Below, in pieces: positions 45,418 to 54,908 of a stretch of DNA of 64,000 nt. Numbering within the stretch: position 1 is the first letter of the stretch; the number at the start of each line of letters is the position of its first letter. The notes below the pieces were generated by a model. That model did not search any database. It saw nothing but the letters and a program-made list of their open reading frames with translations, and was not told the DNA's origin. Origin of the DNA: Bordetella genomosp. 9 (GTDB taxonomy: Bacteria; Pseudomonadota; Gammaproteobacteria; Burkholderiales; Burkholderiaceae_B); the NCBI RefSeq assembly GCF_002119725.1, contig NZ_CP021109.1, positions 2,728,001 through 2,792,000 on the forward strand, written 5' to 3'. A program made the position numbers and the translations under genes.

Positions 45418-47487
45418 ATGTCATTGAATCCGTTACTCGCTTCCGTCGAAGACCTTATTGACTATGCCGCCATCAAGCCCGAGCACATCGTGCCGGCGAT
45501 GGACGAACTGCTGGACAAGGCGCGCCAGGCCGTGGATCGCGCCGCCGATCCTGCGCTGCCGGCCACATGGGAGGCCGTCATCGAGCCGCTGGATTCGGCA
45601 TCCGAGCAATTGTGGCGCGCCTGGTCGGTGGCGGGTCACCTGAATGCCGTGGTCAATACGCCGGCGCTGCGCGAAGCCTATAACGCCGCCCTGCCCAAGG
45701 TGACCGAGTTTTCCACCTGGGTGGGCTTGCATGAGGGCCTGTACAAGCAATACCAGCGGCTGCACGCGGCGCCCGGCTTCGCCGGCTGGAGCCCCGTGCG
45801 CCAGCGTGTCATCGAACTGGCGCTGCGCGATTTCCGCCTGAGCGGCGTCGAGCTGCAGGGCGAAGCGCGCGAACGCTATGCCGAGATTTCGGACCGCGAA
45901 GCGCAGACGTCGCAGAAGTTCTCCGAGAACGTCCTGGATGCGGTCGATGCCTGGTCCCTGCTGGTCCAGGACGAGGCCAAGCTGGATGGCATCCCGGCCG
46001 ATGTGAAGCAGGCCGCCCGCCAGGCCGCCGAGGCCGACGGCAAAACGGGCTGGAAGCTCACGCTGAAGATGCCCTGCTATCTGCCGGTCATGCAATACGC
46101 GCGCGACCGCTCTCTGCGCGAAACGCTGTATCGCGCCTACGGCACGGTGGCATCCGAACAGGGCGATGCGCGCTACGACAATTCGCCGCTGATCGAAGAA
46201 CTGCTGGCCTTGCGGGCGGAAGAATCGCGATTGCTCGGGTTCCGCAACTTCGCGGAATTGCGCCTGCAGACCCGCATGGCGCGCAACGCGGATGAAGTCA
46301 TTACCTTCCTGCGCGACCTCGCTTCGCGCGCCCGGCCGTATGCCGAACGCGACCTGGCGCAATTGCGCGATTACGCGCGCCAGGAACTGGGCCTGCAGGA
46401 TCTGCAGCCCTGGGACGTGCCGTTTGCCTCCGAACGCCTGCGCGAGGCCCGCTACGCCTACTCCGAAGACGAGATCAAGCAATACTTCACCGAGCCGCGC
46501 GTACTCGCCGGCCTGTTCGAGGTCATTGAAACGCTGTTCAGCGTTCGCCTGCGCGAATTCCCGGTATCGGCGTGGCATGCCGACGTGCGCGGCATCCGGG
46601 TGGAACGACCCGATGGCGAGCTGGTCGGGTATCTGTACCTGGATTTGTACGCACGCGCCGGCAAGCAGGGCGGCGCCTGGGTCGACAGCGAGCGCAGCCG
46701 GCGTCTGGCGTCGGGCACGCTGCATACTCCCGTCGCCTACCTGACGTGCAACTTCTCCCGACCCAATGGCGGCAAGGCGGCGCTGCTGACGCACGACGAC
46801 GTGGTGACGCTGTTCCACGAAACGGGTCACGCGCTGCACGCGCTGCTGTCGGAAGTGGATGAACCCGGCGCCGCTGCCTTCGCCAGCGTTGAATGGGACG
46901 CTATCGAACTGCCTTCGCAGTTCATGGAAAACTTCTGCTGGGAATGGCCGGTAGTGCAACGGCTGTCGGCGCATGTGGACACCGGCGAGCCGCTGCCGCG
47001 CGCGCTTTACGACAAGCTGAAGGCGGCGCGTAATTTCCAGAGCGGCATGCAAACCGTGCGCCAGATCGAGTTCGCGCTGTTCGACATGCTGCTGCACGAT
47101 CGCGCCGAGGGCGCCGACATCAAGGGCGTACTTGCGCTGCTGGACGAGGTCCGGCGCGAGGTGGCGGTGCTGACGCCGCCGGCCTGGCACCGCATGCCGC
47201 ACAGCTTCTCGCACCTGTTCGCCGGCGGCTACGGCGCTGGCTACTACAGCTACAAATGGGCGGAAGTGCTGTCCGCCGACGCCTACGAGGCCTTCGAGGA
47301 AGCCGCCGCTCGCGGGACCGATGGCCATGGCACGCTGGACCCGGAAACCGGCGCCCGCTTCCGTCGGGAGATCCTCGCGGTGGGCGGGGCCCGTCCGGCG
47401 GCCGATTCCTTCAAGGCCTTCCGCGGCCGCGAGCCGCGCATCGACGCCCTGCTGCGCCATAGCGGCATGACGGCACTGCAGGACTGA
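45418..47487 (+). CDS. prlC: PrlC, oligopeptidase A (M3 metallopeptidase)
   Basis: Oligopeptidase A degrades short peptides and signal-peptide remnants in the cytoplasm. The ATG at 45418 gives MSLNPLLASVEDLIDYAAIKPEHIVPAMDELL (689 aa, family length); an in-frame GTG at 45409 is possible. The zinc motif is HETGH (in VTLFHETGHALHALLSE) with the downstream Glu in ASVEWDAIELPSQFMENF. The end (FSHLFAGGYGAGYYSYKWAEVLSADAY) is typical. Its leader is formed by an inverted repeat copy. Sco follows after four bases. Confidence 0.96.
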   Translation: MSLNPLLASVEDLIDYAAIKPEHIVPAMDELLDKARQAVDRAADPALPATWEAVIEPLDSASEQLWRAWSVAGHLNAVVNTPALREAYNAALPKVTEFSTWVGLHEGLYKQYQRLHAAPGFAGWSPVRQRVIELALRDFRLSGVELQGEARERYAEISDREAQTSQKFSENVLDAVDAWSLLVQDEAKLDGIPADVKQAARQAAEADGKTGWKLTLKMPCYLPVMQYARDRSLRETLYRAYGTVASEQGDARYDNSPLIEELLALRAEESRLLGFRNFAELRLQTRMARNADEVITFLRDLASRARPYAERDLAQLRDYARQELGLQDLQPWDVPFASERLREARYAYSEDEIKQYFTEPRVLAGLFEVIETLFSVRLREFPVSAWHADVRGIRVERPDGELVGYLYLDLYARAGKQGGAWVDSERSRRLASGTLHTPVAYLTCNFSRPNGGKAALLTHDDVVTLFHETGHALHALLSEVDEPGAAAFASVEWDAIELPSQFMENFCWEWPVVQRLSAHVDTGEPLPRALYDKLKAARNFQSGMQTVRQIEFALFDMLLHDRAEGADIKGVLALLDEVRREVAVLTPPAWHRMPHSFSHLFAGGYGAGYYSYKWAEVLSADAYEAFEEAAARGTDGHGTLDPETGARFRREILAVGGARPAADSFKAFRGREPRIDALLRHSGMTALQD

Positions 47488-47491
47488 CGCC

Positions 47492-48169
47492 ATGGCCGGT
47501 CTTGCGTCCGCACTCGCCCGGCGGCTTCGCCGCATCGGCGTCCAGGGTCCGGCGCGGCCGGCCGCGACCGGCCGCCGGCGGTGGTTGCGCGTGGCGGCCG
47601 CCTCGGCGCTGCTGGCAACCGCCGGCGCGCAAGCCGCCGCGCCCGCCCTGTACGACATCACGGGCCATCTGCCCGACCTGCGTTTCAGTCTGGCGGGCGC
47701 CGAGGGACGCACCGTCACGCAGGCGGACGTGAAGGGCAAAATCGCGCTGCTGTTTTTCGGTTATGCCAGTTGCCCGGATGTGTGCCCCACCACCATGGCG
47801 CAACTGAGCGACGTCGTGAACCGGCTGGGAAGCCAGGGCGCCGACGTACGCATCCTGTTCGTCAGCGTCGATCCGCACCGCGATACGCCTGACGCATTGC
47901 AAGCCTACGTCAACGCCTTCAACCGGGAAGCGATCGGGCTGACAGGCACGGAGCGCCAGATCGCGGACCTTGCGCGCCGCTACCGGGTCTCCTACCAGAT
48001 CGATAAACCGCGGCCCGGCGCGGACCCCGAGGTCTACAACGTGACCCACAGCCGGGGGGTCTATGTGTTCGATCGCCGGGGCGCGGCCCGCCTCTTGCTA
48101 TCGGACAGCAGCTCGAGCGAACGGATCGTCGAGGCCTTGCAGCGCCTGATCCGCGAGCCGCAGCGTTAA
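47492..48169 (+). CDS. SCO1/SenC-type copper chaperone
   Basis: SCO proteins deliver copper to the CuA site of cytochrome oxidase and can act as thiol-disulfide proteins. The 225-aa product has a basic start and a hydrophobic segment (WLRVAAASALLATAGAQA), so it is exported or anchored. It has the copper motif CPDVCP (C94, C98) and the conserved His in VTHSRG (H186). It lies four bases after prlC. No oxidase genes are nearby. Confidence 0.95.
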   Translation: MAGLASALARRLRRIGVQGPARPAATGRRRWLRVAAASALLATAGAQAAAPALYDITGHLPDLRFSLAGAEGRTVTQADVKGKIALLFFGYASCPDVCPTTMAQLSDVVNRLGSQGADVRILFVSVDPHRDTPDALQAYVNAFNREAIGLTGTERQIADLARRYRVSYQIDKPRPGADPEVYNVTHSRGVYVFDRRGAARLLLSDSSSSERIVEALQRLIREPQR

Positions 48170-48281
48170 AACAACAGGGCAATCACTTGTTACACCGGAC
48201 GGAGTTCCCTTCCGTCCCCCGGCGCTTATGATGCCCGTGTTGTTCTCCCCTTGACGCGTTCACAAACGAAAGGAGCACGAT

Positions 48282-48536
48282 ATGGACATCATCATCATGA
48301 TCATCGTGGGTTTCATCGTCGGCTTGATCGCACGCGCGCTCATGCCGGGCGATCAGTCCATGGGCATTATCCTCACCACCATCCTGGGCATCGTCGGCGC
48401 CGTTGTGGCGGGTTTCCTCGGCCGGACGCTGGGATGGTATGGGCCGGGAGAGCCAGCGGGGTGGATTGCCTCGGTCATCGGCGCCATCATCGTGCTCTTC
48501 GTGGTCGGTATGTTCACGCGACGCCGCGGCGCCTAG
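48282..48536 (+). CDS. GlsB/YeaQ/YmgE-family small membrane protein
   Basis: The 84-aa protein has three membrane segments (about 2-20, 28-46 and 60-78) separated by LIARALMPGDQSMG and FLGRTLGWYGPGEPAGW, the signature of the transglycosylase-associated/GlsB family. Members are stress-induced but their biochemical role is unclear. AAGGAG lies seven bases before the ATG. A GGACGGA/TCCGTCC hairpin lies between the sco stop and this gene. Confidence 0.92.
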   Translation: MDIIIMIIVGFIVGLIARALMPGDQSMGIILTTILGIVGAVVAGFLGRTLGWYGPGEPAGWIASVIGAIIVLFVVGMFTRRRGA

Positions 48537-48578
48537 CCGCGTCCGGCACCCGGACCAGCCGGGGGGGTGCCGAGCGTG

Positions 48579-48617
48579 AAAAAAGCCGCGCTGTTCGCAA
48601 GACAGCGCGGCTTTTTC
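48579..48617. terminator. Bidirectional terminator between the GlsB-type gene and the flavoprotein gene
   Basis: AAAAAGCCGCGCTGT and ACAGCGCGGCTTTTT pair over a seven-base loop. A-run and T-run on both sides let it serve both convergent genes (stops at 48536 and 48638). Confidence 0.93.
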
Positions 48618-48637
48618 GTTTGGCTGCCGCGACAGCT

Positions 48638-50056
48638 TCAAGCGGCCGCGGCAAGGGCGGCGCCGGCCTTGCGGACCTGGGCGTCGGCATCGCGCAAGGC
48701 GGTGCGCAACCCCTCTTCCACCACGGGGTGGTAGAAAGGCATTTCCAGCATCCGGGCTACGGTCAGCTCCTGCTGCAACGACCACGCCAGCAGGTGCGCC
48801 AGGTGCTCCACGCTTGGTCCCGCCATTTCGGCGCCCAGGAACCGTCCGGTGGACCGGTCGGCATAGACGTGCAGGCGGCCCTTGTTCTTCAACATGACGC
48901 GGGACCGTCCCTGGTTTCCGAAATCGACCTCGCCCACCACATAGCTGCCTTCGGGCAGCCGGTTGTAAGGCGTGCCGACCACCGCGATCTGCGGATCGGA
49001 GAAGACCACCGCCATGGGTGCGCGGCGCCGGCCCGGCTTCACGTCGGGAAAATTGGCGGCGTTTTCGCCGGCGATGCGGCCTTCGTCGGCGGCTTCATGC
49101 AGAAGCGGCAGGTCGTTGTTGGCGTCGCCCGCCACGAAAATGGGCGCATCGCCGGCCTGCATGGTGGTCCGGTCGTACTCCGGCACGCCGGCGGCGTTCA
49201 GCTTCAGACTGGTGTTCTGCAGCGCCAGCCCGCCCAGGTTGGGACGCCGGCCGGTCGCCACCAGGGCGTAGTCGAAGTGCTCCGTACGCTCGGTGTTGTC
49301 CAGGGCCACATATCGCACGCGGACCTGGTCGCCGTCACGCACCGTTTCCAGAACGCGGGCATCCGGGTCCAGATAGAACTCTTCCTGGAACGCCTTCTTG
49401 GCGCTTTGCCGCACGGCGGGGTCCGTGATGCCCCCCAGGCTGCCGCTGACGCCGAAGACGCGCACCCGCACGCCCAGCCGCGCCAGCGCCTGGCCCAGCT
49501 CCAGCCCGATGACGCCCGGCCCGAAGACCGCCACGCTGGAAGGGAGATCGTCCCAGTAGAACACGTCGTCGTTCACGACCATGCGGTCGCCCAGGGCCAG
49601 GAAAGGCGGCGGCACGGACGGCGTGGAACCCGTGGCGATGACCACGCTGGAGGCATGCACTTCGGTATGGTCGTCCACGCGCAGGACGGTATCGGAAACG
49701 AAACGGGCATGGCCGCGCAGCTTGTCCTGGGCGGGGATGTTTTCCACGCCTTCCAAGACGAAACCGACGAAACGGTCGCGCTCGCGCTTGACGCGGTCCA
49801 TCACTTCGCGCCCGTCCACGCGGACCTTGCCGTCCAGATGCACGCCGAACGGCGCGCCGTGTCCGGCCGCGTGAGCGGCTTCGGCCGCCGCGATCAACAG
49901 CTTGGACGGCATGCAGCCGACCCGCGCGCAGGTCGTGCCGTATTGTCCGCCCTCGATGATGAGCGCGCGTTTGCCCGCGGCGACGGCGGCGCGGTAAGCG
50001 CCCAGGCCGGCGGTGCCGGCGCCGATAACAGCGACATCGGTATGCAAGGTTTTCAT
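48638..50056 (-). CDS. Mercuric-reductase/dihydrolipoyl-dehydrogenase-like flavoprotein
   Basis: The ATG at 50056 (AGGAAA nine bases before) gives MKTLHTDVAVIGAGTAGLGAYRAAV (472 aa). It has the FAD motif GAGTAG, the redox-active pair TTCARVGCMPSK, a second nucleotide site (FGPGVIGLELGQAL), GDANNDLPLLHEAADEG and the His-Glu active site (MPFYHPVVEEGL). No lipoyl or HMA domain is attached. It is a second E3-like enzyme distinct from lpdA at 35266. Next to a peroxiredoxin-glutaredoxin fusion, it may recycle a thiol partner, but its substrate is not known. Confidence 0.9.
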   Translation of the reverse strand: MKTLHTDVAVIGAGTAGLGAYRAAVAAGKRALIIEGGQYGTTCARVGCMPSKLLIAAAEAAHAAGHGAPFGVHLDGKVRVDGREVMDRVKRERDRFVGFVLEGVENIPAQDKLRGHARFVSDTVLRVDDHTEVHASSVVIATGSTPSVPPPFLALGDRMVVNDDVFYWDDLPSSVAVFGPGVIGLELGQALARLGVRVRVFGVSGSLGGITDPAVRQSAKKAFQEEFYLDPDARVLETVRDGDQVRVRYVALDNTERTEHFDYALVATGRRPNLGGLALQNTSLKLNAAGVPEYDRTTMQAGDAPIFVAGDANNDLPLLHEAADEGRIAGENAANFPDVKPGRRRAPMAVVFSDPQIAVVGTPYNRLPEGSYVVGEVDFGNQGRSRVMLKNKGRLHVYADRSTGRFLGAEMAGPSVEHLAHLLAWSLQQELTVARMLEMPFYHPVVEEGLRTALRDADAQVRKAGAALAAAA

Positions 50057-50152
50057 GCGTGTTTCCTGGCTATGGTCCTCGGTGTGCGCCCGGTATGGGC
50101 GGTCTGGCAAAGCGCGCCGCGCGGGCTCGGGGCCGCCGGCGCGCCCAGCCGG

Positions 50153-50881
50153 TCAGGCGAAGTACGCCTTCAGCTCTTCCAGGCCGCCGATCAGCGTGCC
50201 GTTGATGAACACCTGCGGGGCGGTCGCCTTGCCCGAAACGGCGCCGATGACGCGGCCGCGCACCTTGTTTTCCAGCGGGATGTCGATGGGCGCGTAGCCC
50301 TTGCTTTCGAGCAGACCCTTGGCTTCGATGCAGAACGGGCAGCCCGGCTTGGAGAACACGACCACCTGGTCGGGTTTGCGCGCCTCGGGGGCGATGTAGT
50401 TGAGCATCGTGTCGGCGTCGGAGACTTCGAAGGGATCGCCTTCCTTCTCCGGTTCGATGAACATCTTTTCGATTACGCCGTCGCGCACGAGCATCGAATA
50501 GCGCCAGCTGCGCTTGCCGAAGCCCAGGTCGCGCTTGTCCACCAGCATGCCCATGCCTTCGGTGAAGTCGCCATTGCCATCGGGCAGCAGCGTGATGTTG
50601 GACGATTCCTGGTCCTTGGCCCATTCGTTCATCACGAACGTATCGTTGACGGACACGCACACGATGCTGTCCACGCCGTTGGCGAAGAATGCGGGGGCCA
50701 GTTCGTTGTAGCGCGGCAAATGGGTGGACGAGCAGGTCGGCGTAAAGGCGCCGGGCAGCGAGAACACCACCACCGTCTTGTTCTTGAAGATGTCGTCGGT
50801 GGAAACCTGCTTCCAGGTGTTGTTCTCGCGAACGGGGAAAGTCACGTTCGGGACGCGTTGTCCTTCGCGGGCTTGCAGCAT
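50153..50881 (-). CDS. Peroxiredoxin-glutaredoxin fusion protein (hybrid Prx5)
   Basis: This hybrid reduces peroxides using glutathione. The 242-aa product has a peroxiredoxin-5 domain (1-160) with the peroxidatic Cys in [12 protein letters not shown] (C50) and a glutaredoxin domain (172-242) with the CPFC active site (C181, C184) and the GSH-binding [14 protein letters not shown]. Like the Haemophilus hybrid, it needs no separate reductant. It lies 96 bp upstream of the flavoprotein. An AT-rich leader with a palindrome precedes it. Confidence 0.96.
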   Translation of the reverse strand: MLQAREGQRVPNVTFPVRENNTWKQVSTDDIFKNKTVVVFSLPGAFTPTCSSTHLPRYNELAPAFFANGVDSIVCVSVNDTFVMNEWAKDQESSNITLLPDGNGDFTEGMGMLVDKRDLGFGKRSWRYSMLVRDGVIEKMFIEPEKEGDPFEVSDADTMLNYIAPEARKPDQVVVFSKPGCPFCIEAKGLLESKGYAPIDIPLENKVRGRVIGAVSGKATAPQVFINGTLIGGLEELKAYFA

Positions 50882-51004
50882 GAGGGAATCTCCGGTGTGG
50901 GTTTGGGCGTTGACGCCATGGAGAAATAATAAATATTCACTATCGACATATCCAATTTAATTATTCTTATCAATCAATAGCTTTTGACAATCAAGCCCTT
51001 CCGG

Positions 51005-51026
51005 CCGATAAGTCGATGATTATCGG
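51005..51026. promoter_or_regulatory. Palindrome in the Prx-Grx leader region
   Basis: CCGATAA and TTATCGG form seven-base arms with an eight-base centre. The site sits in an AT-rich stretch (50925-51030) between the peroxiredoxin gene and copZ. OxyR would be an expected regulator, but the arms do not fit the ATAG-N7-CTAT pattern well, so the binder is unassigned. Confidence 0.4.
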
Positions 51027-51133
51027 CGGGCGACCGATCTCCATATATTGCGCCTTTCAGCGGCCAACCGCATGCGAGGGGCAGCGGGGCCGCGAGCGGC
51101 CTTTGCTCGCGACCCAAGAACGCCGGACGCCGC

Positions 51134-51328
51134 TCACGCCGCTGTCGGCGAATACCCAGCTTGCCGGATGGCCTGTTCCACCGTCACTTTATCGTCCGTG
51201 CCGGTCACCGTTACGCGATGGTTGGGCAGGTCTGCCTGCACCGCCGCGCCGGGAACCGCTTCCGTGATCGCGCGGGTGATCGTCTTGACGCAATGGTCGC
51301 ATGACATGTCCGGAACTTGATACTGCAT
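51134..51328 (-). CDS. copZ: CopZ-like copper chaperone
   Basis: The 64-aa protein is a single heavy-metal-associated domain with the MSCDHC metal-binding loop and a GYSP ending. It should carry copper(I) to CopA. The ATG at 51328 is chosen because AAGGAG lies nine bases upstream; the frame is open a few codons further via a TTG. It is transcribed from a MerR-type promoter facing that of copA. Confidence 0.94.
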   Translation of the reverse strand: MQYQVPDMSCDHCVKTITRAITEAVPGAAVQADLPNHRVTVTGTDDKVTVEQAIRQAGYSPTAA

Positions 51329-51385
51329 CACCGTGATGACTCCTTTCAAAGCGGATGGCGGGCCCGATGCCCAACCGACACCAAC

Positions 51386-51416
51386 AGGCTACACCTTCCC
51401 ATGATGGCAAGGTCAA
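51386..51416 (-). promoter_or_regulatory. CueR-type promoter/operator of copZ
   Basis: Reading minus, TTGACC (51416-51411), a 19-base spacer and TAGCCT (51391-51386) frame the palindrome ACCTTGCC-ATCAT-GGGAAGGT. The 19-bp spacer and CC/GG symmetry are typical of CueR-activated promoters. Confidence 0.85.
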
Positions 51417-51443
51417 CGGCTGGCTCTCTTGAAAGCGCCTGGC

Positions 51444-51474
51444 TTGACCTTACCATCATGGGAAGGATGACACT
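51444..51474 (+). promoter_or_regulatory. CueR-type promoter/operator of copA
   Basis: TTGACC (51444-51449), a 19-base spacer and GACACT (51469-51474) frame ACCTTACC-ATCAT-GGGAAGGAT. The core matches the copZ operator in inverted orientation, 30 bp away. Both should respond to CueR encoded at 53847. Confidence 0.87.
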
Positions 51475-51549
51475 GGCGACATTCCCGGTTCGCCGGCCCG
51501 TCTCTTTCCGCGCAGCGTGCTGCGCCCCTTTTCGATTCCGGACTTCATC

Positions 51550-53850
51550 ATGACCGCCGCCCTCGCCGCTTCCGATCGCATCGAACTCTCCATTGAAGGG
51601 ATGAGCTGCGCGTCCTGCGTCAAACGCGTGGAGAACGCGCTGGCGGGCGTTCCGGGCGTCCAGCGTGCCGCCGTCAACCTGGCCACTGAGCGCGCTCAAG
51701 TGGAATTGCAGCGGGCCGGCGCCGATACGGTGGGGGCCCTGGTCGCCGCGGTCGCCAAAGCCGGCTACGAGGCCCATCCCGTCGACGCAGGCGGCGGCGA
51801 AGCGGCGCGCCAGGCGGCCGCGCGGGAAAACGAGGCACGCGCGCTGCGTGGCCGCTTCACCCTCGCCCTCGTGCTGACCTTGCCCGTGTTCCTGCTCGAG
51901 ATGGGCGGCCATCTGGTACCGGCCCTGCATCATTGGCTGCAGGCGCGCGTGGGCGAGACGGCGCTTTGGGCGCTGCAGTTCGTCCTGACCACGCTGGTGC
52001 TCGCCGTGCCCGGACGCAGCTTCTTTGCGAAAGGCGCCGCCGCGTTGCGGCATGCCGCTCCCGATATGAATTCCCTGGTGGCGGTGGGCGCGGGCAGCGC
52101 CTGGCTGTACTCGACGGTGGCGACATTCGCGCCCGGATGGCTGCCGCCCGATGCGCGGCACGTGTACTTCGAGGCGGCGGCGGTCATCGTGACGCTGATC
52201 CTGCTCGGCCGCATGCTGGAGGCGCGCGCCAAGGGCAAGACGGGCGCTGCCATCGCCCGGCTCGCCTCGCTGCAGCCGCGCACCGCCCGCGTGCTGCGCG
52301 GCGCCGACGCGGTGGACGTGCCGATCGAATCCGTGCGGCCCGGCGACGTGGTGCGCGTGCGCCCAGGGGAAAACCTGCCGGTCGATGGTTTGGTCATCGA
52401 CGGCAGTTCTTACGTGGACGAATCCATGATCACCGGCGAACCGGTGCCCGTGCAAAAGCTGCCCGGGGTCAGCGTGACCGGCGGCACCCGCAATACACAG
52501 GGATCGCTTACCGTGCAGGTGACGCGCACGGGGGCCGATACGACGCTCGCCCGCATCGCGGAAATGGTGCAAACCGCACAGGGCGCGAAGCTGCCCATCC
52601 AGGGACTCGTCGACCGCATTACGTACCGCTTCGTGCCCGCCATCATGGCGCTGGCAGCCCTGACCTTCTTCGCGTGGCTGGCGGCGGCGCCGGCGCCGGC
52701 CCTGCCGGCGGCGCTGGTGCACGCCGTATCCGTCCTGATCGTGGCATGCCCGTGCGCAATGGGGCTGGCCACGCCCATGTCCATCATGGTGGGCACCGGG
52801 CGGGCCGCGGAAATGGGCGTGCTGTTCCGGCAGGGCGAAGCCTTGCAGACGCTGCGCGAGGTCGGCATCGTCGCGTTCGACAAAACGGGTACGCTGACGG
52901 AGGGCAAGCCGACGCTGACCGGCGTCGGCCTTGCGCCCGGCTACCGCCGCGAGGACGTGCTCGGATGGGTCGCCTCGATGCAGGAAGCTTCCGAACATCC
53001 GATCGCTTCGGCCATCGTTGCCGCGGCCCGGGCCGAGGGGCTGGTCTTGACGCCGGTGCGCGATTTCGCGGCGGCGGCCGGCGCAGGCGTCCAGGGCACG
53101 GTGAACGGCCATGCCATCCTGGCCGGCACGCCGCGGCTGATGGAGGCGCACGGCGTAGACGCCGGTCCCCTGCGGGAGCAGGCGCAAATTTGGGCGCGCG
53201 AAGGTAAGACCGTCATCCATGTGGCGGTGGATGGCGCCCTCGCAGCCGTGATGGCGGTCGCCGACCCCGTCCGTCCCAGCGCGGCGCAGGCCGTGGCCGC
53301 GCTGCGCGCGGCCGGCATCCGCACCGCCATGATCACGGGCGACAATCGCCATACCGCGCAGGCCGTCGCCCAAACGCTTGGCATCGACGAGGTACACGCG
53401 GAAATGCTGCCCGAGGGCAAGGTCGAGGCGGTGCGCAAGTTGCGCGGCGATGCGGCGGATGGCGCCGGGCGCGGCGCTCCGAACCGCCCCCGGCTGGCCT
53501 TCGTCGGCGACGGCATCAACGATGCGCCGGCGCTTGCCGCGGCGGACGTGGGGATCGCGATCGGCACAGGCACCGATGTCGCGCGCGATACGGCGTCGGT
53601 GGTGCTGATGTCGGCCGACCCGCGCGGCGTGCCGCGCGCGATTGCGGTCAGCCGGGCGACATTGACCAACATCCGGCAGAACCTGTTCTGGGCGTTCGTC
53701 TATAACGTTGCGTTGATTCCTCTGGCGGCCGGCGTGCTGATCCCCTTCGGGGGGCCGGCGCTGTCGCCCATATTCGCGGCGGCGGCCATGGCGCTTTCGA
53801 GCCTGTTCGTCGTCGGCAATGCCTTGCGGCTCAGGAGGTTCGCATCATGA
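51550..53850 (+). CDS. copA: CopA, copper(I)-exporting P-type ATPase
   Basis: The 766-aa pump has one N-terminal metal-binding domain (GMSCASC, 17-23), eight membrane segments, the copper-type membrane motif CPC ([12 protein letters not shown]), the phosphorylation site [10 protein letters not shown], the nucleotide-domain motif SEHPIASA and the hinge GDGINDAP. The ATG at 51550 has a poor ribosome site, but the product start fits. It overlaps cueR by four bases and is driven by the promoter at 51444. Confidence 0.96.
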   Translation: MTAALAASDRIELSIEGMSCASCVKRVENALAGVPGVQRAAVNLATERAQVELQRAGADTVGALVAAVAKAGYEAHPVDAGGGEAARQAAARENEARALRGRFTLALVLTLPVFLLEMGGHLVPALHHWLQARVGETALWALQFVLTTLVLAVPGRSFFAKGAAALRHAAPDMNSLVAVGAGSAWLYSTVATFAPGWLPPDARHVYFEAAAVIVTLILLGRMLEARAKGKTGAAIARLASLQPRTARVLRGADAVDVPIESVRPGDVVRVRPGENLPVDGLVIDGSSYVDESMITGEPVPVQKLPGVSVTGGTRNTQGSLTVQVTRTGADTTLARIAEMVQTAQGAKLPIQGLVDRITYRFVPAIMALAALTFFAWLAAAPAPALPAALVHAVSVLIVACPCAMGLATPMSIMVGTGRAAEMGVLFRQGEALQTLREVGIVAFDKTGTLTEGKPTLTGVGLAPGYRREDVLGWVASMQEASEHPIASAIVAAARAEGLVLTPVRDFAAAAGAGVQGTVNGHAILAGTPRLMEAHGVDAGPLREQAQIWAREGKTVIHVAVDGALAAVMAVADPVRPSAAQAVAALRAAGIRTAMITGDNRHTAQAVAQTLGIDEVHAEMLPEGKVEAVRKLRGDAADGAGRGAPNRPRLAFVGDGINDAPALAAADVGIAIGTGTDVARDTASVVLMSADPRGVPRAIAVSRATLTNIRQNLFWAFVYNVALIPLAAGVLIPFGGPALSPIFAAAAMALSSLFVVGNALRLRRFAS

Positions 53851-54257
53851 ATATCGGCCAGGCTGCCGCGGCGTCCGGCGTCAGCGCCAAGATGATCCGC
53901 TATTACGAAAGCATCGGCCTGATGCGCGCGCCCCAGCGTACGGAAGCGGGGTACCGCATCTACGGCGACGCCGACGTCCACACGCTGCGTTTCATCCGCC
54001 GCGCCCGCGACCTGGGGTTTTCCGTGGAGCAGATGCGCGATCTGCTGGCCTTGTGGCGCGATCGCGGCCGTGCGAGCGGGGACGTCAAGCGCATTGCCAT
54101 GGAACATGTCCGGGAACTGGAACGCAAGGCGCAGGCGCTGCAGCAGATGGCGGACACGCTGCATCACCTGGCCGAGCACTGCCACGGCGATGACCGGCCG
54201 GAGTGTCCGATCATCGACGAATTGAGCGCGGACCGACCCGAGCCGCGCATTGCCTGA
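53847..54257 (+). CDS. cueR: CueR, copper-responsive MerR-family activator
   Basis: CueR senses copper(I) and twists promoters with a 19-bp spacer into an active form. The 136-aa product starts [25 protein letters not shown] (helix-turn-helix), has a dimerisation helix and ends with the metal loop [11 protein letters not shown], giving two cysteines at CueR-like spacing. AGGAGG lies eight bases before the start, inside copA. It should act on the two operators at 51386 and 51444. Confidence 0.95.
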   Translation: MNIGQAAAASGVSAKMIRYYESIGLMRAPQRTEAGYRIYGDADVHTLRFIRRARDLGFSVEQMRDLLALWRDRGRASGDVKRIAMEHVRELERKAQALQQMADTLHHLAEHCHGDDRPECPIIDELSADRPEPRIA

Positions 54258-54259
54258 AA

Positions 54260-54856
54260 TCAGGCCGGCACGCCCGTCCATTCCGAAACGAATTCACGGA
54301 AATCCGGCCGCTGCGCCGGCGGTACGGCGCAGGCCGGCGTGCCGATGGCCAGATACCCCAGGAAACGGTAATCCAGCGGGTCGAAACCCAGCGCCTCCTG
54401 CACTTCCTCGACATAGGTTCCCAAGCCCGTGCTCCAGAAGGCGCCGTAACCCAGCATGTGCGCGGCGTTCAGGATGTTCATCACCGACGCGCCGGTGGCG
54501 AGCAATTGTTCCTGCTCCGGGATCTTGGTGTTGTCGTGCGCGATCTTCTGGGCGACCGCGACGAAGACCGGGACGCCTGCCATCCATTCGCGCACGGACT
54601 TTTCCTTTTCCGGCGTCATGCGCTTATCGCCGCTGCGCTTGACCGCGTCGATCGCCATGTCGGCCAGCAGGCCGATCGCTTGTCCGCGGATGATCTTGAA
54701 GCGCCACGGCCGCAGCGCGCCGTGGTCGGGGGCAGCCATGGCCGCCTGGAACATCTGTTCCAGCTCTTCCGGGCGTGGCGCCGGCGCGCGCAGGAATTTC
54801 ATGGAACGCCGGGTGTGAAGGGCATGGATCGGGGGGAATTCGGCTACGGAAGTCAT
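54260..54856 (-). CDS. Nitroreductase family protein (YdjA-like)
   Basis: The 198-aa flavoprotein has the FMN-binding nitroreductase pattern: HTRRSMKFLRAPAPRPEELEQMFQAAMAAPDHGALRPWRF near the N-terminus, ASVMNILNAAHMLGYGAFWSTG in the middle, and FLGYLAIGTPA near the end. It resembles the short YdjA type. The physiological substrate is unknown. It is convergent with cueR (two-base gap). Confidence 0.93.
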   Translation of the reverse strand: MTSVAEFPPIHALHTRRSMKFLRAPAPRPEELEQMFQAAMAAPDHGALRPWRFKIIRGQAIGLLADMAIDAVKRSGDKRMTPEKEKSVREWMAGVPVFVAVAQKIAHDNTKIPEQEQLLATGASVMNILNAAHMLGYGAFWSTGLGTYVEEVQEALGFDPLDYRFLGYLAIGTPACAVPPAQRPDFREFVSEWTGVPA

Positions 54857-54908
54857 TCGTATAAAGGGCGTGGAAGATTAGGGATGACTGTGGGCGTGAA
54901 TCGCCGCA

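Noticed and set aside
50881..51030. OxyR binding site upstream of the peroxiredoxin-glutaredoxin gene
   Set aside because: The palindrome CCGATAA...TTATCGG does not fit the ATAG-N7-CTAT spacing, so only an unassigned operator is reported.
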